NCBI GenBank assembly: GCA_043778315.1
Contig: JAYWGJ010000254.1
Coordinates: forward strand, 1-5,827
From: JBEEMU01 sp043778315
GTDB taxonomy: Bacteria > Bacteroidota > Bacteroidia > Chitinophagales > Saprospiraceae
Direction: 5' to 3'
DNA length: 5,827 nt
Below, piece after piece: positions 5,196 through 5,827 of this stretch. The position numbers and the translations under genes are program-made. Numbering within the stretch: position 1 is the stretch's first letter; every line of letters starts with the position of its first letter. A model generated the notes under the pieces. It did not search any database. It had not been told where the DNA came from and saw only the letters and a program-made list of their open reading frames with translations.

Positions 5196-5827
5196 CTACA
5201 ACTCACTAAACATTTTTTTGTTTTGCACAAAAAAGCTCCAAACGATGCTTTTATCAATTATGCCAGTGGTAATATTAGGCGGAGCAACGCGGCATTTTTC
5301 TATTAATTGCGCTTCGCGATGTCGTTTTTTTAGAATGTAAAAAAAATGAAAAAAGAAATACCAATGCGCTTTTACAATCATCAATACGTCAATCCATTTG
5401 CCCTCCCTCAAAAAACGAACGCCCGCAACGCCATCTAAAACAAGGCGCGCAGGCAAATGCCAAAGCAGTTTTGCGGCAGTTTCGTTTTTGGTAATGCTTA
5501 CTAAACTATTTCTAAAATTCAAATAATTTTTGTGCGGATTATTACTTTGTAGCGTGCCGCCGCCAACGTGATAAACTACCGCTTCGGGGCAAACCATGAT
5601 TTTATAGCCTGCACGTTTGGCGCGCCAGCACCAATCTATCTCCTCCATGTGCGCAAAAAAATCGGCATCTAAACCGCCTAAATCGTGAAAAAGCGAAGCT
5701 CGAACACACATTGCCGCGCCTGTCGCCCAAAAACATTCTGCCCTATCGTCGTACTGTCCCTTGTCGGTTTCGAGGTGCGAAAACACGCGTCCGCGACAAA
5801 GCGGGTACGCCAGCGCGTCCATATAAC
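5196..5827 (-). CDS. Glycosyltransferase family 2, C-terminal part (5' end outside the window)
   Basis: The visible 208 residues are the second half of a GT-A fold family 2 glycosyltransferase of the kind that adds sugars to lipid-linked O-antigen or capsule intermediates at the cytoplasmic membrane face. Numbering is from the ATG at 5822. LCRGRVF (8-14) precedes FWATGAAMCVRASLF (31-45). GGLDADFFAHMEEIDWCWR (49-67) holds the acidic E60/E61-x-D63 cluster where the family's catalytic base lies. YHVGGGTL (84-91) and NYLNFRNSL (99-107) follow. An aromatic, hydrophobic segment (152-163) followed by a basic stretch suggests membrane association. The ATG at 5822 is unlikely to be the true start. The frame stays open to the edge, and the nucleotide-sugar-binding N-terminal half is missing, so the gene should begin beyond the window. 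Donor and acceptor sugars are unknown. Confidence 0.92.
   Translation of the reverse strand, partial: YMDALAYPLCRGRVFSHLETDKGQYDDRAECFWATGAAMCVRASLFHDLGGLDADFFAHMEEIDWCWRAKRAGYKIMVCPEAVVYHVGGGTLQSNNPHKNYLNFRNSLVSITKNETAAKLLWHLPARLVLDGVAGVRFLREGKWIDVLMIVKAHWYFFFHFFYILKKRHREAQLIEKCRVAPPNITTGIIDKSIVWSFFVQNKKMFSEL

Overview
The window looks like a chromosomal segment of a member of the Bacteroidota. Four things suggest this. (1) The Mrp ATPase has the CxxC-less 'FTPAELPENKYY' region that I recall as typical of that phylum. (2) A promoter fits the phylum-specific TTTG / TAnnTTTG pattern. (3) Leaders are A-rich and lack good Shine-Dalgarno sequences. (4) The PD-(D/E)XK protein and the glycosyltransferase are both of types common there. 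No RNA gene, CRISPR array, insertion sequence or origin was seen.

Layout. One gene on the + strand (129-1541) encodes a divergent RtcB-type RNA ligase. It converges on a block of minus-strand genes and is separated from it by a symmetric hairpin flanked by A and T runs (1560-1595), which should stop transcription from both sides. Read in their own direction, the minus-strand genes are: the 3' part of a family 2 glycosyltransferase (enters at the right edge, ends at 5196); a gene-free stretch of about 310 bases holding two and a half copies of an 80-bp purine-rich tandem repeat followed by a promoter; a DegT/DnrJ/EryC1/StrS sugar aminotransferase (4883-3729); a PD-(D/E)XK nuclease-family protein (3695-2910); a 64-residue heptad-repeat helix protein (2901-2707); and mrp (2688-1609). 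Gaps between the last four are 33, 8 and 18 nt, so they probably form one transcript from the promoter near 4943-4975.

How the genes relate. The aminotransferase and glycosyltransferase look like the edge of a surface-polysaccharide locus. RtcB (RNA ligation/repair) and Mrp (P-loop ATPase linked to Fe-S cluster handling) are housekeeping-type genes. The most interesting part is the AT-rich pair between them. It is a nuclease-fold protein whose C-terminal repeat helix, normally fused in relatives as I recall, is here a separate reading frame with its own ATG and six 21-bp coding repeats. This could be a decayed, frameshifted gene. It could also be a two-gene version of the Rpn 'large nuclease plus small C-terminal inhibitor' arrangement reported for antiphage toxin-antitoxin systems. 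The sequence alone cannot separate these.
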